Positions 1 to 9,365 of a stretch of DNA of 64,000 bases are shown piece after piece; position 1 is the stretch's first letter, and each line of letters begins with the position of its first letter. The DNA is from an uncultured Myxococcales bacterium (GTDB lineage: Bacteria; Myxococcota_A; UBA9042). The translations under genes and the position numbers were made by a program. Below the pieces are notes generated by a model. That model had not been told where the DNA came from. It searched no databases and was given only the letters and a program-made list of their open reading frames with translations. The stretch is from positions 124,001 through 188,000 of the forward strand of contig CAIMLR010000002.1 of assembly GCA_903842345.1 (NCBI GenBank). The letters are read 5' to 3'.

Positions 1-234
1 AGCATCTGAACCGATCGCGTCCGGAACGTCCTTGTCGATCGAATCGGGCTTGATCGGCGCGTCCTGATCCGTCGCGGCGTCCGCAGCAATGACCGCGTCC
101 TGATCGGTGCCTGCGGCATCCTGGCTTTCAAGACCGAGCACCGCGACGTCGTCGCCGCAACCGGCAAGACCGAGCATCGCCGTCAGCGCAACGGAAAAAG
201 ACACGATGGAAGACCAGCGACGACGAATAATCAT
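1..234 (-). CDS. Asp/Ala-rich lipoprotein, N-terminal part only (cut by window edge)
   Basis: The reading frame starts at ATG 234 and stays open to the window edge (78 residues). It opens with an Arg-rich n-region and a hydrophobic stretch ending in a lipobox, LAGC, with Cys at residue 26, so it should be a lipid-anchored envelope protein made through Lgt/LspA. The residues after the Cys are Asp- and Ala-rich (repeated DQDA), a low-complexity linker common at the start of surface lipoproteins in Myxococcota-type bacteria. AAGGA lies about 8 nt upstream of the ATG. The functional domain lies outside the window, so no function can be given. Confidence 0.75.
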   Translation of the reverse strand, partial: MIIRRRWSSIVSFSVALTAMLGLAGCGDDVAVLGLESQDAAGTDQDAVIAADAATDQDAPIKPDSIDKDVPDAIGSDA

Positions 235-305
235 TTGATTTCCTTAGTAAACCGCACTATTTCCCGAACCCGCACGGGCAACCGCAAATACCGGAATAAT
301 CGTTG

Positions 306-334
306 ATTCTGGCGTGATTTGGCCCGCGACGCAA
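306..334 (-). promoter_or_regulatory. possible sigma70-type promoter for the partial lipoprotein
   Basis: On the minus strand TTGCGT (334-329) is followed by a 17-nt spacer and CAGAAT (311-306), about 70 nt before the lipoprotein ATG. Match to consensus is partial (3/6 and 4/6), so this is a weak call. Confidence 0.25.
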
Positions 335-350
335 GGGAATGGGGCAAGGG

Positions 351-1355
351 TCAAGGCGCGTAGAGCAACAGCAGCGCGGTCTGGCAGACATTGGCCAGGG
401 CGTGATGCGCGGCGGGGGCAAAAACCCCACGACTGCGCTCGGCCAGCCAGGCAAAAAGCAGGCCGGGGAAGAAGACGAGGAGCCGCTGCGGCGCGGGCAC
501 GAGCACCAAATGGATCAGCGCAAACAGCGCCGCGGAGAGAATGTGGGGCCAGCCAAACGGCACGCCGAGCAGGCGGCGGCGCACGGGAAAGCACGCGCGG
601 AGGCGGCCGAGCACGTAGCCGCGAAAGAACATCTCCTCGGGCAGCGCAACGACGATCAGTTGGCTGAACAGCCACGGCAGCAGCCAGCCGAGCCCCGGCG
701 CCGCGTGGATGGGATTGTCGAGCGCCTCGCCTGTCGCGGCGGCCATCACCGCGCCGTCCGGCAGCGGCTGACCGCGCGCGTCGCGCACCTGCAAGTCGCG
801 CGCGGCGATCGGCGCAAGCAGGAGGCGGCCTCCCGGCGGCAGCGTGCGCGGCGCACACAGCGGCTGTTCGCTGCACGCGGGCTGCACGAGCACGGCCAGG
901 CGCATGTGGTTTTCCACAGCCAGACCGCGGCGATCGTCCAGCAGCACGATGTGATCGGCGGCGGACGCACCGCGGCCCTGAAAGGCAATGCCCGCGCTTT
1001 CAAGCGCCGCGACGCCCAGCCGGCGATGGTGCAGGACGCGAACCTGCAGGACGTCCAGCGCGAGGGCGAAGAGCGGCAAGACGACGAGGCTCACGAGCAC
1101 GCCCTGGGCCAAACCGCGCCACAGCGGCGCGCGGTCGATGCCCAGTGGATCGGCCAGCGCCGGCAAGCCGCGGCGGACGCCTGAGCGCAGCACCAGGAGC
1201 GGCACCGCGACGAACGTCACCGCAGACAACAGCCCGGCGAGCGGCGCCAGCCACGCAACCGCCAGGGCGGCGCGATCAATCAGCCACAGCGCCGCCGCGG
1301 CGAGCAGCATCGCCACGGCGATTTCCGCCAAAACTGTGCGTGGGTGTGGATTCAC
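351..1355 (-). CDS. CPBP-family (CAAX/Rce1-like) intramembrane metalloprotease
   Basis: A 334-residue multi-pass membrane protein with the three CPBP signatures in the C-terminal third: EExxxR (E240, E241 in EEMFFR), FxxxH (F278-H282, FALIHL) and HxxxN (H318-N322, HALAN). These acidic and His residues form the presumed intramembrane active site. About six hydrophobic segments are visible. A polar insert of roughly 100 residues between the early and catalytic membrane segments (about 105-220) is longer than in minimal CPBP proteins. Start ATG 1355 overlaps the stop of the upstream PilZ gene (ATGA), so the two are translationally coupled. CPBP proteins do several jobs, including prenyl-protein processing, bacteriocin immunity and C-terminal sorting-signal cleavage (myxosortase). 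The last is plausible because a MYXO-CTERM protein is encoded at 33.4 kb. Confidence 0.85.
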   Translation of the reverse strand: MNPHPRTVLAEIAVAMLLAAAALWLIDRAALAVAWLAPLAGLLSAVTFVAVPLLVLRSGVRRGLPALADPLGIDRAPLWRGLAQGVLVSLVVLPLFALALDVLQVRVLHHRRLGVAALESAGIAFQGRGASAADHIVLLDDRRGLAVENHMRLAVLVQPACSEQPLCAPRTLPPGGRLLLAPIAARDLQVRDARGQPLPDGAVMAAATGEALDNPIHAAPGLGWLLPWLFSQLIVVALPEEMFFRGYVLGRLRACFPVRRRLLGVPFGWPHILSAALFALIHLVLVPAPQRLLVFFPGLLFAWLAERSRGVFAPAAHHALANVCQTALLLLYAP

Positions 1356-2770
1356 GGGCCTTGGAGCGCCTGCAGGAATGCGCGGAATGCGCCTTTGTGA
1401 CGCCCCTCGTCGGCCCGCTCAATGTGCATCACAAAGCGCTTGCCCGTCGGCGTGTCCGTTGTGACCTGCAGCAGCTTCCCGGTCAGTTGCACGGTCCGCC
1501 AGGCGTTCTCGACGCGCACGGGCAGATGGATGACGATCACTTCATCGAGGTCCGGCGCGTCGCCCTGGGTGACGACGCATGCGAGCTGTTCCGCGATGCC
1601 GATCAACTGCCCCGGAATCAGCTGATTCTGACGCAGGAAGGTAATGGGCACGTCAGCGGCAACCAGCATCCGGGCGCCTTCTGGCTTGCGCGGCCGGATC
1701 GGCAGGGGGTCGGCCGGATCGGTGCGGTCGGCCGACGGGTCAAACGGCTGGCTGGACGGCAGGCCGTGCGGAGCGACCATCGGGTGGTTGTTGCCAATCG
1801 CCGGCGGGCGGACAAAACGGCCACCCAGGGTGTCCTGGGCCACAACGCCTGACGCGTGATGAGCGGTCGGCGCCAGAACGGGGCGCTGCAGGACGTGCGC
1901 CGCGGAAGCGCGCGGATCGGTGACCAACCGCCGTTCTCCCGGTGCCAGCGCGTAGACGGGCCACGAGTGCGAGGAATCATCGCGCGTGCCGGAAGACGGA
2001 TCACCCCGCTCGCCAACGGCGACGGACAGACCGTCGTCCAGGCTGTCAAAAAGCCCGCTCGGGTCTTTTTCCGCGAGCGGCGACGACGGCCGGTTGCGAG
2101 TGGCGTCGAAAGCATGCGGCAACAACGCGCCCGACGGGCCACGCGGAACCGCCACCTTCACGGGCGCTTGGGGCTCCAACTGGACGGGATGTTGTGCGGA
2201 TTGGCGCGCCGGCTCCAGCACCTGGGATTCCCGGGAAGCCACAGCTCCGACGCGGTGCACGGGCGGCGACCAAACACCGAGCGCCTGGTGCACGCTGCTC
2301 GGCCGCGTCGGCGCGGGCGGCGTGCCATGCGGGGTCACGCTGTTCGGCTCTTCGGGCGGTCGACCGTCCGCCGCGGGCAGAAACACGTATTCCGCTGAAC
2401 GCCCCGGCGTCAGGTCCGCATCGCCCTGGACGCTGATGTGCATGACATGACGCAGCACCCAGAACAGCGGATCCGGTCCCGTGTCGCAGCGCGCTTTCTG
2501 CCACGCCACGGCGAAGCCGATCGGTCCCGGGCTGCCCATCTGGGAATTGCGCGTGACGATGCCGTGGAAGTTGACGATGGGGCCGTCGCCGCCGCCGGCG
2601 CGCAATTCGACGACGACTTCCGCGCCGATCGTCGGTGGATTGCGCGTGGTGAACGAGGCGCCGGTCGGGCTGGTGTCCGTGCAAACAACGTCAAAGCGCA
2701 CCCGGCCGATGGTGGCCGTCGCTCGGATCAGCGCGGGTTGCCGCGGACTTCGCCGTCTCTCGTCAAACAT
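1352..2770 (-). CDS. PilZ-domain protein with long disordered linker and second PilZ-like domain
   Basis: The N-terminus carries a PilZ signature: an Arg-rich RRRSPR box followed by DTSPTGASF (D/NxSxxG), the usual cyclic-di-GMP contact motifs. A Pro/Ser-rich, probably disordered stretch of about 230 residues follows. The last 110 residues have the length and beta-rich pattern of a second PilZ-like barrel, but I see no RxxxR box there. I start it at ATG 2770 (MFDERRR); a TTG at 2800 would add ten residues with no family similarity. A c-di-GMP effector role is inferred. The overlap with the downstream CPBP protease gene suggests co-expression, not a shown partnership. Confidence 0.75.
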   Translation of the reverse strand: MFDERRRSPRQPALIRATATIGRVRFDVVCTDTSPTGASFTTRNPPTIGAEVVVELRAGGGDGPIVNFHGIVTRNSQMGSPGPIGFAVAWQKARCDTGPDPLFWVLRHVMHISVQGDADLTPGRSAEYVFLPAADGRPPEEPNSVTPHGTPPAPTRPSSVHQALGVWSPPVHRVGAVASRESQVLEPARQSAQHPVQLEPQAPVKVAVPRGPSGALLPHAFDATRNRPSSPLAEKDPSGLFDSLDDGLSVAVGERGDPSSGTRDDSSHSWPVYALAPGERRLVTDPRASAAHVLQRPVLAPTAHHASGVVAQDTLGGRFVRPPAIGNNHPMVAPHGLPSSQPFDPSADRTDPADPLPIRPRKPEGARMLVAADVPITFLRQNQLIPGQLIGIAEQLACVVTQGDAPDLDEVIVIHLPVRVENAWRTVQLTGKLLQVTTDTPTGKRFVMHIERADEGRHKGAFRAFLQALQGP

Positions 2771-2912
2771 CGCATCGCCCTGGCCGCAGCCTCCGGTCAA
2801 AAGAACGTCGAACTGACGACGCGCCGGAAGGATAGCAGACCACGACCGCGGCGCCAGCGCCCAAAAGGCCGGTCCAAGGCGTTCGTTTCATGCAGCATTT
2901 GACCGCTCGGGA

Positions 2913-4055
2913 TCAGGCGCGCTCGAACAAGCCCGCCGCGCCCATGCCGCCGCCGACGCACATCGTCACGATGCCGTACTTGCCGCCGTTGCGCTTCAGG
3001 CCGTGCAGCAAGGTCGCGGTCAGCTTGGCGCCGGTCGCACCCAGCGGGTGACCGAGCGCGATCGCGCCGCCATACGGGTTGACCTTGGCCGGATCGATGC
3101 CGAGCGTGCGGATGACCGCGAGGCTCTGCGCCGCAAACGCTTCGTTCAGCTCAAAATGGTCGATCTGGTCCAGCGTCAGGCCCGCGCGCGCCAGCAGCTT
3201 GGGCACCGCGGCCACGGGACCGATGCCCATGAGCTCCGGCGGCACGCCGCCGACCTGGAAGCCGCGGAAATAGCCGAGAATCGGCGCGCCGAGCTCCTTG
3301 GCCTTCTTTTCCGACATGATGACAACCGCCGCCGCGCCGTCCGTCAGGGGACTGGACGTGCCCGCGGTCACCGAGCCATTGGCCTGGAACGCCGGCTTCA
3401 GCTTGGTCAGGCCTTCCAGCGTCGTCTCCGGCCGCGGCAATTCGTCCACCGCCAGCGCGCCATCGGGGGTGTTCACGGCGACCAGCTCGTCATTGAACAT
3501 GCCCGCGGCCAACGCGCGACCCGCCTTCTGCTGGCTCAGGATGGCGAACGCGTCCTGATCAGCGCGGCTGATGTTGTACTTCGCCGCGACGAGTTCCGCG
3601 GTGTTGCCCATCGGCATGTAGATTTCCGGCCATTCCAGGATACCGCGCGGGTGCGGCGCAAACTTGAAGCCGCCCATCGGGACTTGGCTCATGGACTCGA
3701 TGCCGCCCGCGATGAGGATGTCATTGTGACCCGCCTCAATCGCCATCGCCGCCTGCGCCACCGCCTGCAGACCTGACGAGCAGAAACGGTTGACCGTCAC
3801 GCCCGACACTTCCACCGGCAAGCCAGCGCGCAAAGCGGCAATGCGCGCGATGTTCATTCCCTGCGGGCCTTCCGGCATCGCGCATCCAAAGATGACGTCT
3901 TCGATGTCCGAGCCTTTGAGCACTTTGGCCGCTGCCAGCACGCCGGCAATCGCCGTCGCCGCCAGATCTTCCGGCCGCACGCGCGCCAGACTGCCCTTCA
4001 ACGCCCGACCACACGGCGTACGCACCGCCGCGACAATGACTGCTGTGTTCGACAT
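2913..4055 (-). CDS. fadA: acetyl-CoA acyltransferase (3-ketoacyl-CoA thiolase)
   Basis: A thiolase of about 380 residues that cleaves 3-ketoacyl-CoA to acetyl-CoA in the last step of beta-oxidation. The acyl-accepting Cys sits in NRFCSSGLQ, the catalytic His in GHPLGATGA, and the second Cys in [10 protein letters not shown] near the C-terminus. The start is ATG 4055, with GGAGAG 6-7 nt upstream; a TTG at 4067 is in frame but poorly placed. It lies 39 nt downstream of the fadN-like gene on the same strand, so the two form a fatty-acid oxidation operon. The paired order is like Bacillus fadN-fadA. Confidence 0.93.
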   Translation of the reverse strand: MSNTAVIVAAVRTPCGRALKGSLARVRPEDLAATAIAGVLAAAKVLKGSDIEDVIFGCAMPEGPQGMNIARIAALRAGLPVEVSGVTVNRFCSSGLQAVAQAAMAIEAGHNDILIAGGIESMSQVPMGGFKFAPHPRGILEWPEIYMPMGNTAELVAAKYNISRADQDAFAILSQQKAGRALAAGMFNDELVAVNTPDGALAVDELPRPETTLEGLTKLKPAFQANGSVTAGTSSPLTDGAAAVVIMSEKKAKELGAPILGYFRGFQVGGVPPELMGIGPVAAVPKLLARAGLTLDQIDHFELNEAFAAQSLAVIRTLGIDPAKVNPYGGAIALGHPLGATGAKLTATLLHGLKRNGGKYGIVTMCVGGGMGAAGLFERA

Positions 4056-4094
4056 GGTTCTCTCCAAATGTCCGTAAGGGTTCAGTCTGATGGC

Positions 4095-6461
4095 TTAATT
4101 GCGAAGCGGCTTGCCGGTGGTGAGCATGTGCAGGATCCGGTCCTGCGTCTCCTGCATGCCCGCCAGCTTCAGGAACGACTCGCGCTCCAGATCCAGCAGA
4201 TCCTGCTCCGTCCGCAGACCGCCGCGCTCGCCGCCGCAGATCACGCGGGCGACTTCGTGGCCGATCGTGCAATCGTGCTTGCTGGCCTGACCGGCGAGCC
4301 GGAACGTGTACAGCGCCATGTCAAACGTGGCGATGGCTTCCGCACCCGGCAGGTTCAAGTTGTCCGGCGCGTTGGCGGGACGGTAGCCCTGCGACGCGAG
4401 GTTGACGACGAGACGGCGGGCGTCCTCGATCCGGCGTTCCGGATCCACGCTGATGCTGTCCAGGTCGCGGAGGAAGCCGAGCTCGCGCGCGTTGCCCGCG
4501 CCCGTGGACACTTTGGCCAGCGCGATGGTCTCAAACGCCCGCTGCAGGAGCGGCAGGCGATCGACCTTGGATTCCGCCGGCACGCCGTTGAGCGAACGGA
4601 CCGTCAGTTCCTTGGTGCCGCCCGCGCCGGGAATCAGGCCGACGCCCACTTCCACGAGGCCCATGTAGGTCTCGCTCGCGGCCTGCATGCGGCTGGCGTG
4701 CATCGCGACTTCGCAGCCGCCGCCAAACGTCATGCTGTGCGGCGCCGAGACGATCGGCGCGTGGCTGTACTTGAAGGCCATGAAGAGGTCCTGGAACATC
4801 TTCGTCGCGCCTTCCAGCTCCTTCCACTTGCCTTCGCCGACCAACTGCACGACGAACGCGAGGTTCGCGCCCACCGAGAAGTTGCTGCCGTCGTTGGCGA
4901 TGACCATGCCGGTCCAGCCCTTGCTGTCGATCTGCTCCAGGCCTTTCCAGCCCATCTCGATGATCTTGTCGTCGAGCGCGTTCATCTTGCTCTTGAAGCA
5001 GAGGCAGAGCACGTTGTCGCCGATGTCGAGCAGCTGCGCCGACTCGTTCTCTGCCACGACCTTGCCGGCCGCGCGCACGTCCTTCAGGTGAATGCCCGGC
5101 AGCGCGGGAACGGCGATCTGCGTCGCCTTGGCCGTGGTCTGCTTGCCGTCCGAGTAGAACGTCGTCTTGCCCGAGGCGAGCAGCTTCTCCACGATCTTCG
5201 GCACCGCGCGGCCTTCCGCTTTCAGGCGGTCGACGACGTTCTGCACGCCAATCGCATCCCAAATCTGGAACGGCCCGAGCTGCCAGTTGAAGCCCCATTG
5301 CATCGCGCGGTCGATCGAGATCACGTCGTCCGCGATCTCACCCAGCAGGTCCGCCGCGTAAACCAGCGAGTGCGACAGCGCCTGCCACGCAAACTTGCCG
5401 CCGCGATCGGTGCTCTCGACGATGGCCTTGATGCGCGCGCCGGTGTCGCGGATCTTCTTGGTCTCGGCGAGGCACGGGAAATCCGCCTTGATCTGCGGCA
5501 CGTACGTCTGCGTCGCCGGATCCAGCACCTGAATGTCCTTGCCGACCTTCTTGTAGAAGCCCGCGCCCGCTTTTTGGCCCGTCGCGCCGGCTTTGATGAG
5601 CGCGGCGATGACCGGGTGCAGGTTGAAGATGTCGCGGTTCGGGTCGCTCTGCAGGTTGTCGTAGCAGTTCTGGCTGACATGGCCGAGCGTGTCCAGACCG
5701 ACGACGTCGGCCGTGCGGAACACGGCGCTCTTGGGACGTCCCATCGGCTCGCCGCACAGCGCGTCGATTTCGTCGATGCGGTAGCCTTGGCTGAACGCGA
5801 TGTTCACCGCGCGCATCATGTCGTGCACGCCGATGCGGTTGGCGATGAAGTTGATGGTGTCCTTGGCGTCGACAACGCCCTTGCCGAGGTCGTCGCGGCA
5901 GAACGCCTGCATCTTGGCCGTCGTCGCCGGGTCGGTAAACTCGCCCGCGACGATTTCCACAAGTTTCATGTAACGCACGGGATTGAAGAAGTGCGTGATG
6001 AGGAAGTTCTTCTTGAAGCCTTCCGGCTTGCCCTCGGCCATCGTCGCGAGCGGAATGCCAGACGTGTTGGAGGAGATGATGGTGTGCGGCTTGCGGAACG
6101 GCTCAATCGCGCTGAACACCGCGTTCTTGATGTCGAGGCGCTCCGTCACCGCTTCCACGATCCAGTCGCACGCGCCAAGCGCCGCGAGGTCGTCCTGCAA
6201 GTTGCCGAGCACGATGCGCGAGGCATCAGCCGTGCGCTGGAACGCTGCGGGCTTGAGCGCCAACGCCTTGTCCAGGCCAGACTTGCAGATGGCGTTGCGC
6301 GCGGCCTTGGTCTTGGCCGTGCCATCGGCCGCAGGCGCATCCCTGGGAACGATATCGACCAGCAAAACGTCGATGCCAGCCGAAGCGAGATGAGCGGCAA
6401 TGCCTGTGCCCATAACGCCGGCGCCAACGACACCGACGCGACTGATGCGGTGCTGCGACAT
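4095..6461 (-). CDS. fadN: 3-hydroxyacyl-CoA dehydrogenase / enoyl-CoA hydratase fusion (FadN type)
   Basis: A 788-residue bifunctional beta-oxidation enzyme. The NAD-binding dehydrogenase comes first (GAGVMGTGIA at about residues 12-21, then SNTSG and a downstream dehydrogenase helical domain). A crotonase-fold hydratase comes last (FGGGCEVAMHA, then GLIPGAGGTKE). This order, dehydrogenase then hydratase, and the length match FadN (YusL), not E. coli FadB, which has the reverse order. The start is ATG 6461 with GAGG about 7 nt upstream. It is followed by the thiolase gene after 39 nt, giving the hydration, oxidation and thiolysis steps in one transcript. No acyl-CoA dehydrogenase is visible nearby. 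Confidence 0.92.
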   Translation of the reverse strand: MSQHRISRVGVVGAGVMGTGIAAHLASAGIDVLLVDIVPRDAPAADGTAKTKAARNAICKSGLDKALALKPAAFQRTADASRIVLGNLQDDLAALGACDWIVEAVTERLDIKNAVFSAIEPFRKPHTIISSNTSGIPLATMAEGKPEGFKKNFLITHFFNPVRYMKLVEIVAGEFTDPATTAKMQAFCRDDLGKGVVDAKDTINFIANRIGVHDMMRAVNIAFSQGYRIDEIDALCGEPMGRPKSAVFRTADVVGLDTLGHVSQNCYDNLQSDPNRDIFNLHPVIAALIKAGATGQKAGAGFYKKVGKDIQVLDPATQTYVPQIKADFPCLAETKKIRDTGARIKAIVESTDRGGKFAWQALSHSLVYAADLLGEIADDVISIDRAMQWGFNWQLGPFQIWDAIGVQNVVDRLKAEGRAVPKIVEKLLASGKTTFYSDGKQTTAKATQIAVPALPGIHLKDVRAAGKVVAENESAQLLDIGDNVLCLCFKSKMNALDDKIIEMGWKGLEQIDSKGWTGMVIANDGSNFSVGANLAFVVQLVGEGKWKELEGATKMFQDLFMAFKYSHAPIVSAPHSMTFGGGCEVAMHASRMQAASETYMGLVEVGVGLIPGAGGTKELTVRSLNGVPAESKVDRLPLLQRAFETIALAKVSTGAGNARELGFLRDLDSISVDPERRIEDARRLVVNLASQGYRPANAPDNLNLPGAEAIATFDMALYTFRLAGQASKHDCTIGHEVARVICGGERGGLRTEQDLLDLERESFLKLAGMQETQDRILHMLTTGKPLRN

Positions 6462-6640
6462 GAAGACCTCGTGAAAGCGGAAGAGAGAAAACAGCGCCGG
6501 AATCGTCCGACTGCGCGCCAGTTCGACTCAGCAGCGTGCCAAGCGGACCCGGTGGCGCGGCAGTGTAGGCTGGTTGCGGTGTCGTGTCATCTGGGTCAAG
6601 CGCGGCGATGACGAAGACGTGGCGAAGCGCGGGTCTGCGT

Positions 6641-8575
6641 TCAGGGCATCTTGACCGTGAGGTCCTGATCGATGGCGGGTACAGGCAGATCGGTGATCTT
6701 TCCCGACGGCCACCACACGCGCACGAGGTCGATCTTCGCGACGGAGCCCAAGCCAAAACGCGCAACGGGCGCATGTTTCGCGCCCCAGCCCGTCGCTGCC
6801 AGGACCTGCAGTTCCTGCACGTGGCCCTGCGCCCAGACTTGCACAAGCGCGCCCAACACCGGACCCACGCCATCGACGGCGTGCACATTCAACCAGTGAT
6901 TGCCCTGCTGCGTGTCATTGCGCCAGACGCCGATCTCGCCGTTGCCGTAGGTGAGAAACAGGTCGAGATCCCCGTCGTGATCGTAGTCGCCCGCGGCGCC
7001 GACTGGGCTTGTGAAGTCCGAGATCAGGCCGTTGGGCCAGGGCAGCTTTTGAACGGCGAAGTGACCGCCTTGATTCTGCCCGACGAGGTGATAGCCGGGG
7101 AGGAAGATGCTCGAGTCGCCGTCCTCGACCTGACCGACCTTGCCAGGCGTGGTGGCCGATGAAACCGTCATCGCGTAGTCGGGCGAACCGTCGCGGTCCC
7201 AGTCTTCGGCGAACGCCGCCCAGTTGACCGTGTCGATGGTGTCGGGCCAGACGCCCCAAGCGGCGCTGGCATCCTCAAAGCCCGCCGCAGTCGCATGGTA
7301 GAGCGTCGCGGGACCCCAGTCGGTCACCAACAGGTCGTCGCGGTGGTCACCGTCAAAATCAGCGACCGCGGAGCCCATGATGTGGGCATACGGGCGCATG
7401 CCGACTTGCTTTTTCAGCGGTGCAAACCCGTCGCCGCGGTTGATGAACCAGCCGTGCTGGCCAAAATCATCGCCGATGAAGAGATCCGTGTGGCCATCGC
7501 GATCGATGTCGTGCGGCGTCACCGTCATCCCAGCGCCCGCGTCCACCGCGAACTTGGCGCTGTCGTCCACCAGCACGCCAGCCTGGTTGCGCAGCACCAC
7601 GTGCGGAGACGGCGGCGGCGCGCCGACGCAGCAGCTGGAGAGGTCGCTGGCGCCAGCCTTGGTCTGCATGCACGCCGCCGAGGCCACGTCCAGGCAGCAC
7701 AGGACATACGGCGCATCGGCGTTGCCGCACACGTACTTGCCCTGAATGCCAACGTCGAGATTGGTCGAAAGGTAGACGTCCGGGACGCCATCGCCGGTCA
7801 GATCGGTCACGGACACGGACCAGCCAAAAGGATAGACGCCGGGCAGGAACTTCGCGTTCACGAGGCTGCCGGCTTTGGCGCCCGTCAGCTCAAGCACCGC
7901 GAGCCCGGGCAAGGTCGTGACGAGGAGCTCAGGGTGACCGTCGTGCTCCAAATCGGCGACTGCACAGTCAAACGGCAGGCCCATCAGCTTGGTGCCGTGC
8001 ACCTCCACCTTCAGCGTGCCGTTCGACTGGCCACGGGCGATGACGAGCTTGCGACCGCCGATTGGCGAATCCGGGGCCATCAGGAACGTGAGATCCTCCA
8101 GACCGTCGCCGTCGAGGTCCTGCCAAATCATGCACCGATCCACCTGCCCGCCCATGGGCAGCGCGAGGACATCCGACGCGAACGTGAAGGCCAGGGGCTT
8201 GGCGGCAGTGGGGGCGGGCCAGCCCGGCAACGCGCACTGCCGACCGGGCGGCGGCGCAACGGCGGAGGACCCCGTGATCGGCGGCGCCCACGACGGCGTT
8301 GGATCGGGCGGACAGCCGATGGGGAGCGCGACCTCCGCGTCCAACGCAGCCGCGTCAAGCACGTCGCCTTTCGTGTCGGTGGAGTCCGCGGGCGCCAAAT
8401 CCGCCGCCGGCGTGGCGTCCGTATCGGCATCCTGCAGCGCGTCTACCGGTCCGGACAGTTCCAGCCCGCCAACGTCCACAGTCGCATCGAGGCCCGCATT
8501 GCCGCTCGATTGGCCACAACCGCTGAGGCACAGGGCAGCAAGGCATAGCGAAGCCGGGAAGACTTGCATCCCCAT
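6641..8575 (-). CDS. FG-GAP/VCBS repeat surface lipoprotein with ASPIC/UnbV C-terminal domain
   Basis: About 644 residues. The signal peptide ends in LSGC (lipobox), followed by an Asp/Ala-rich linker as in other lipoproteins of this window. The body has repeated calcium-binding-like DxDxDG loops (for example DLDGDG, DIDRDG, DFDGDH, DWDRDG, DYDHDGD) typical of a beta-propeller of FG-GAP/VCBS repeats. The last 80 residues match the ASPIC/UnbV pattern (GWGAKHAP, FGLG, VWWPSGK). It is predicted to sit on the cell surface as a binding or adhesion protein; the ligand is unknown. An upstream in-frame extension to 8671 is possible, but only the ATG at 8575 (or 8569) gives a proper signal peptide. 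It stands alone on the minus strand. Confidence 0.85.
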   Translation of the reverse strand: MGMQVFPASLCLAALCLSGCGQSSGNAGLDATVDVGGLELSGPVDALQDADTDATPAADLAPADSTDTKGDVLDAAALDAEVALPIGCPPDPTPSWAPPITGSSAVAPPPGRQCALPGWPAPTAAKPLAFTFASDVLALPMGGQVDRCMIWQDLDGDGLEDLTFLMAPDSPIGGRKLVIARGQSNGTLKVEVHGTKLMGLPFDCAVADLEHDGHPELLVTTLPGLAVLELTGAKAGSLVNAKFLPGVYPFGWSVSVTDLTGDGVPDVYLSTNLDVGIQGKYVCGNADAPYVLCCLDVASAACMQTKAGASDLSSCCVGAPPPSPHVVLRNQAGVLVDDSAKFAVDAGAGMTVTPHDIDRDGHTDLFIGDDFGQHGWFINRGDGFAPLKKQVGMRPYAHIMGSAVADFDGDHRDDLLVTDWGPATLYHATAAGFEDASAAWGVWPDTIDTVNWAAFAEDWDRDGSPDYAMTVSSATTPGKVGQVEDGDSSIFLPGYHLVGQNQGGHFAVQKLPWPNGLISDFTSPVGAAGDYDHDGDLDLFLTYGNGEIGVWRNDTQQGNHWLNVHAVDGVGPVLGALVQVWAQGHVQELQVLAATGWGAKHAPVARFGLGSVAKIDLVRVWWPSGKITDLPVPAIDQDLTVKMP

Positions 8576-8712
8576 GCCACGAAAGTGCAACCCAAATCCT
8601 TCGGCCTGCCGCACGCTTACCGCCTGAAACCAGCTACCCGCTTGGTTTGAGGGTCCTTGCGCAGCACACACATGTCAACATAGATGTTTGTGGATGTGAC
8701 AGGTGAAGGGCG

Positions 8713-8730
8713 CGCCGCCGTTCCGCGGCG
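8713..8730 (-). terminator. possible terminator hairpin after the esterase gene
   Basis: Directly after the esterase stop, CGCCGC and GCGGCG pair around a 6-nt loop. There is no convincing T-tract, so it could be an intrinsic terminator of the dnaN operon or simply GC-rich sequence. Confidence 0.3.
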
Positions 8731-8732
8731 AT

Positions 8733-9365
8733 TCAGTGCAGCCGGTATGCAAGCCAAGTCTTCAATTCTGCAGTCAATTGCTGGGGGATGACGTGGCCGC
8801 CCTCATGTGTCGTCAGCGTCGCGTCAAGCCCGGCTTTGCGCAGCACCGCAACGGCTTCCTGGGCCTTTGCGTAGGGCACCATCGGATCGTGGGTGCCGTG
8901 GACAAAGCGAACCTGCACAGTGTGGCGTCCGGGCGGCACCTGCACCGGCGCGATCAACATGCCGCCAAAGCACAGCACCGCGCGCACCTGATCGGGATGT
9001 GCCGCCACGTAATGTGCCGCGACCATGCAACCCTGGCTGAACCCAACGAGCGCGACCGGCTTCTTCCCCGCCTTGGCCACCTGCGCCGCCACAAGCGCGA
9101 TCGCCGCCTGCAGCGCGGCCTTGCCGCCATCGGGCGACTGGCGGTCAAACCACTGCGCGCCCGCCATGTCTGGCTTCCACTGCAGCGGCCCGCGCAGAAA
9201 CTGCCAGTGCAGTTGCGGCCCAAGTCGCTCCGCGACAGACCGGAAATTCTCCGGCGTGTCGCCACGGCCATGGAGCCCGATGACGATGGGCGCGTTGGCA
9301 TCCGCCACCGGCTGATCGACGACCGGCAGCAGCGCGAGAAGGAGCGTCAGAAGGAGCGTCGACAT
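8733..9365 (-). CDS. secreted serine esterase / carboxylesterase (alpha/beta hydrolase, YpfH-like)
   Basis: A 210-residue alpha/beta hydrolase of the phospholipase/carboxylesterase group. The nucleophile Ser is in GFSQG, the Asp in HGTHDPMVP and the His in GGHVIP near the C-terminus; the oxyanion strand motif GLHGRGDTP is at about residues 30-38. The N-terminal hydrophobic run suggests export, or an N-anchor. The substrate is unknown; relatives hydrolyse short acyl esters. Its ATG begins immediately after the TGA of the NRDE gene, with no spacer, making it the last gene of the dnaN-recF-murA-proB-NRDE run. Confidence 0.82.
   Translation of the reverse strand: MSTLLLTLLLALLPVVDQPVADANAPIVIGLHGRGDTPENFRSVAERLGPQLHWQFLRGPLQWKPDMAGAQWFDRQSPDGGKAALQAAIALVAAQVAKAGKKPVALVGFSQGCMVAAHYVAAHPDQVRAVLCFGGMLIAPVQVPPGRHTVQVRFVHGTHDPMVPYAKAQEAVAVLRKAGLDATLTTHEGGHVIPQQLTAELKTWLAYRLH

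Noticed and set aside
4068-6611. Plus-strand open frame of 847 codons opposite fadN
   Set aside because: Antisense shadow; fadN motifs are unambiguous on the other strand.
8677-8688. AACAT-AG-ATGTT inverted repeat upstream of the FG-GAP lipoprotein gene
   Set aside because: A short dyad with no second copy and no promoter in register; chance is likely.
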